64,000 nt of DNA from Candidatus Jettenia caeni. Its GTDB lineage: Bacteria > Planctomycetota > Brocadiia > Brocadiales > Brocadiaceae. Each line of letters begins with the position of its first letter. The first letter of the stretch is position 1. The translations under genes were made by a program, and so were the position numbers. The notes under the pieces are model-generated. The model worked only from the letters and a program-made list of their open reading frames with translations. It was not told the DNA's origin and searched no databases. The stretch is taken from the NCBI GenBank assembly GCA_000296795.1, contig BAFH01000004.1:620001-684000 (forward strand). The letters run 5' to 3'. This document shows positions 61,443 to 64,000 of the stretch, one piece after another.

Positions 61443-62813
61443 TTAATCCTTCTTACTTAATGATGTTGATGTAATTGATTTAATCAGTTCTATACCGTAG
61501 CTGATCGGAACACCAAAACTTGATCCCCGAAATCCTGGAAAAATTCCGTAACTAATCCCAATAACCTTCCCTTTATTATTAAAGATAGGCCCTCCACTAC
61601 CACCTGCAGTTGTTTGCGCATCATAAACAATCCTGTTTCTCATAACATCACTTAAATGACCCTGTGTTGAAAGTGGCCGTATCAAGCCCCAATTCGAAAG
61701 TTCCTGTACCAGGGGAATAAACGGCAAGTTAAAAAGCTGCTTAACAGTTTCAGGGTCTGCCTTTGCAAAAATGGCATTAACTCCTGCCGGATATCCCAGT
61801 AATACAATAGGCTCACCAACCACTGCGCCACTCCCCGTAGTATCTAATTCTAAAACAGGCATACGAGAACCACGAGGGTCTATACGAAGGAGTGCAACAT
61901 CTACCTCTTCAGAAATCTTTTCAATTTTTAAAGAAAAAGGCTCTTTAACACCAGGAAAAAATGCCCTGAATTCTTCAAGTTTAGGTTTAATCGTAGGCCC
62001 TATATGGATGTAAGGAGACACTTCCATCTCCCACCACGGTTCAACAATATGGCGGTTTGTTAGAATCAGGCCATCTGCACTGACTAAAAATCCACTGCCT
62101 GTGTATTCATTAATACCCCGCGGCCCTCTCCCCATCATCATAAGTGTCTCCCCCGTCTCTTCATCAAAAAAATAAAAAGTTCCCTGGATAAAGCAAACAC
62201 CATTACTATATTTTTTGATGATATTTTCAGCAACCGATTTTTCAATCTCAAAGAGCCGCACCTTTTCTGCTGTCTTTGAGAGTCTTACATATTGCAGGGA
62301 AAAAAATGTTATTACGATGCCAGAGGCGAGAAAGAGAACAATGAAAGCACTTACCTTGAAAAGCCGGGAGGATTGGGTAAACGCCTCCCTTAAAAGCTGC
62401 CTAAAAAATGCGGTTGCAGTAGTGAGTCTTCCCCTGGGAGATGTGCGAGCTATGCCTAAAGAATCCTCCAGCATCTCCATCCATGGTTTACATACATCAG
62501 CATCATCCGGCTTAATACGGAATCGAATTCTGGGGCCGCCAGAACCAAACTCTATCAAATCACCATCTTTCAATACAATTTCACTAACCAGCCTATTGTT
62601 TACTAAGGTGCCTTTTGAACTCCCTTTATCATGTAATACATAATCACAACCTTTTAATTGTATCTCAGCATGATGGTTTGATGTATTCTTATCCATTTCT
62701 GAATTAAAACAAAGATCATTTGAAGTGTCTGTGCCAATAGATATCTTTTCAGAAACAAAAACTTCTGTATTTCCACGGCGGCTACCTGACAAATGAACAA
62801 AAATGGCTTTCAA
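61443..62813 (-). CDS. FHA domain, membrane helix and trypsin-like serine protease
   Basis: 456 residues. An N-terminal FHA domain (about 20-100, with the phosphothreonine-reading SNHHAE and GTLVNNRLV) faces the cytoplasm. A helix at about 153-175 (VSAFIVLFLASGIVITFFSL) follows, then a DegP/HtrA-type protease with His255 (TNRHIV), Asp305 (VDVALLRI) and Ser406 (TAGGSGGPIF). There is no PDZ domain. The architecture couples Ser/Thr phosphorylation to an exported protease and is common in planctomycetes in my recollection. It overlaps the next gene's ribosome site. Confidence 0.9.
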   Translation of the reverse strand: MKAIFVHLSGSRRGNTEVFVSEKISIGTDTSNDLCFNSEMDKNTSNHHAEIQLKGCDYVLHDKGSSKGTLVNNRLVSEIVLKDGDLIEFGSGGPRIRFRIKPDDADVCKPWMEMLEDSLGIARTSPRGRLTTATAFFRQLLREAFTQSSRLFKVSAFIVLFLASGIVITFFSLQYVRLSKTAEKVRLFEIEKSVAENIIKKYSNGVCFIQGTFYFFDEETGETLMMMGRGPRGINEYTGSGFLVSADGLILTNRHIVEPWWEMEVSPYIHIGPTIKPKLEEFRAFFPGVKEPFSLKIEKISEEVDVALLRIDPRGSRMPVLELDTTGSGAVVGEPIVLLGYPAGVNAIFAKADPETVKQLFNLPFIPLVQELSNWGLIRPLSTQGHLSDVMRNRIVYDAQTTAGGSGGPIFNNKGKVIGISYGIFPGFRGSSFGVPISYGIELIKSITSTSLSKKD

Positions 62814-62856
62814 CGAGGCCTTCCTTATATTTTAATTCATCCTGATACGATAAACT

Positions 62857-63396
62857 TTAGCGCCGGTAACATTCATCTTTGAGAACACCAATAAAGGGAA
62901 GATTCCGATATTTATTATTATAGTCTAATCCATATCCGACAACAAAATCATCCCCAATATCAAAACAACAGTACTCTGGATGAATGTGGTGCCGCCGCCT
63001 GCTCAACCGATTTAAGAGAACACAACTCTTGAGAGTTTTGGGATGATAACCCTTAATATCATCAAGAACCCTCTTCAGGGTACTACCCGTATCAATAATA
63101 TCATCAATCACCAATACATGTTTATCTTCTATATCAATTTTAAATTGATGTACGACCTTTGTCTCTCCTTTGGGAAAAGTATATTCACCATACGTAGCGG
63201 CATCAATAGTATCTAATCTGATAGGAAAGGGAATTAACCGAATTAAATCAGCAAGAAATACAAGACTTCCATTGAGGATTGCAATGATCGTCCACTCTTT
63301 ACCCTGATAATCATGAATTAGCGTCTTTGATAATTCGTGAAGTTTATTCCGAATCTGCTCTTCTCTGATTATTACCCTTGCAATATCCTTCTCCAT
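62857..63396 (-). CDS. hpt: Hypoxanthine phosphoribosyltransferase
   Basis: 179 residues with the PRPP motif VLVIDDIIDTGSTLKRV at about 94-110, NGSLVFLADLIR near the N-terminus and a C-terminal DDFVVGYGLDYNNKYRNLPFIGVL typical of bacterial Hpt. It salvages hypoxanthine or guanine to IMP/GMP. GGAGG lies 8 bases before the ATG. Nearby genes are functionally unrelated. Confidence 0.93.
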   Translation of the reverse strand: MEKDIARVIIREEQIRNKLHELSKTLIHDYQGKEWTIIAILNGSLVFLADLIRLIPFPIRLDTIDAATYGEYTFPKGETKVVHQFKIDIEDKHVLVIDDIIDTGSTLKRVLDDIKGYHPKTLKSCVLLNRLSRRRHHIHPEYCCFDIGDDFVVGYGLDYNNKYRNLPFIGVLKDECYRR

Positions 63397-63570
63397 TCCA
63401 CGCCCTCCACCTCATTTTCATATTTTTAGAATTTAACAAGATCAGAAGCATCTTGACACTATCGCATAATAGACCCATTACGATATCATACTGCTCATTG
63501 ATATCGCCTGTTTGCCTTAGTTTCTGGAGCAAGAGATCGCTCAAGTATTTTTAAATCATTCTCTCTATTC

Positions 63571-64000
63571 CTACTTTTTTGAATATCTTTCATCGTTCTC
63601 CCTTTCAAATGAGAGTTGCCTCAGGATACGATTTTGTTCCATAACCTCGTTAACCATTCCAAGCTTATCATAAATTACAGAAAGAACACTATGTGCCTTT
63701 TCTGATTTAGGGTTTAACTGAACGGCTTTTTTAAGCTCTGCTATAGAATCATCAAACATATTCTTTTTAAAATAGCAAACACCCATGAAATAATGTCCAT
63801 CCTCCAGGTTTGGATTAATCTCCAGAGCCCTTTTACATGCAATAAAAGCCTCTTCATTCTTTTCGATTAAACTATACGTAATAGCCAGGTACAAATATCC
63901 CTCCGCCTCTTTTTTGTCCTTTTTTACTGCAAACAGATCTATTGCTTTTTGGTATTCAGAAATTGCATCCTCAAATTTCTTATTGGCTACATAAGCAAAA
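63571..64000 (-). CDS. TPR-repeat protein, 5' end outside window
   Basis: The frame is open to the right edge: residues before 63894 continue as AYVANKKFEDAISEYQKAID. At least three TPR units follow (AYLYLAITYSLIEKNEEAFIA-type, NLEDGHYFMGVCYFKKNMFD, KSEKAHSVLSVIYDKLGMVN). It probably mediates protein contacts. An internal TTG at 63894 is not a real start. The stop is at 63571; the neighbouring 63397-63570 stretch has no supported gene. Confidence 0.8.
   Translation of the reverse strand, partial: FAYVANKKFEDAISEYQKAIDLFAVKKDKKEAEGYLYLAITYSLIEKNEEAFIACKRALEINPNLEDGHYFMGVCYFKKNMFDDSIAELKKAVQLNPKSEKAHSVLSVIYDKLGMVNEVMEQNRILRQLSFERENDERYSKK

Noticed and set aside
63344-63544. 66-residue minus-strand frame overlapping hpt
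   Set aside because: Overlaps the start of hpt in another frame, starts at TTG without a ribosome site; hpt has a clear family match.

Overview
The window looks like a chromosomal piece of an anammox planctomycete (Candidatus Brocadia/Kuenenia/Jettenia type). The main evidence is a Tat-exported NxrA-type nitrite oxidoreductase catalytic subunit (32943-36392, minus) in the same neighbourhood as a FocA-type nitrite/formate channel (24611-25504) and an atypical P-II protein (27623-27961). AT-rich DNA and several dispersed hairpin repeats fit that assignment; genus is inference. No rRNA, tRNA or CRISPR array was recognised.

Layout. 1-4302: a truncated phosphoribosyltransferase gene divergent from a GC-richer tetR-devC-devA-hlyD exporter operon whose promoter carries a perfect palindrome. 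4303-7292: repeat-rich intergenic DNA, an unknown membrane protein and an IS4-family element ending next to the archease stop codon. 7296-9514: rtcB-archease RNA repair pair. 9885-17470: FAD oxidase, tandem Slp lipoproteins, DCC thiol oxidoreductase, nadD, larC, yajQ and a zinc-ribbon metalloprotease. 17486-22970: tetR, an MscK-like channel and a DUF481 outer-membrane protein. 23358-36677: nitrogen region with a broken chemosensor, focA, P-II, a Kef-type antiporter/USP operon and nxrA. Several of its promoters carry copies or half-sites of GTAAAC-N4-GTTTAC.

37074-58509 is a compatible-solute and ion-transport island: an SDR, DUF5752, a TreT-like trehalose synthase, a MalG/MalK/MalF-type ABC importer, a Kef-type antiporter, a sensor kinase, PsiE, OtsA and OtsB. 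Its most unusual content is two 1320-residue proteins, each fusing a complete P-type cation ATPase through an extra membrane helix to a family-1 sugar-binding protein. One sits inside the ABC operon exactly where a free binding protein would be expected. The second follows the antiporter and is trailed by a 14-codon relic of malF, so the block was duplicated. I regard this ATPase/binding-protein hybrid transporter as the best candidate for an undescribed system.

58504-64000: a membrane protein paralogous to 26218-26952, with a decayed tetR pseudogene upstream, then exported unknowns (one Reeler-like), an FHA-serine protease, hpt and a TPR protein truncated by the window edge. All function calls rest on motif reading without database search.
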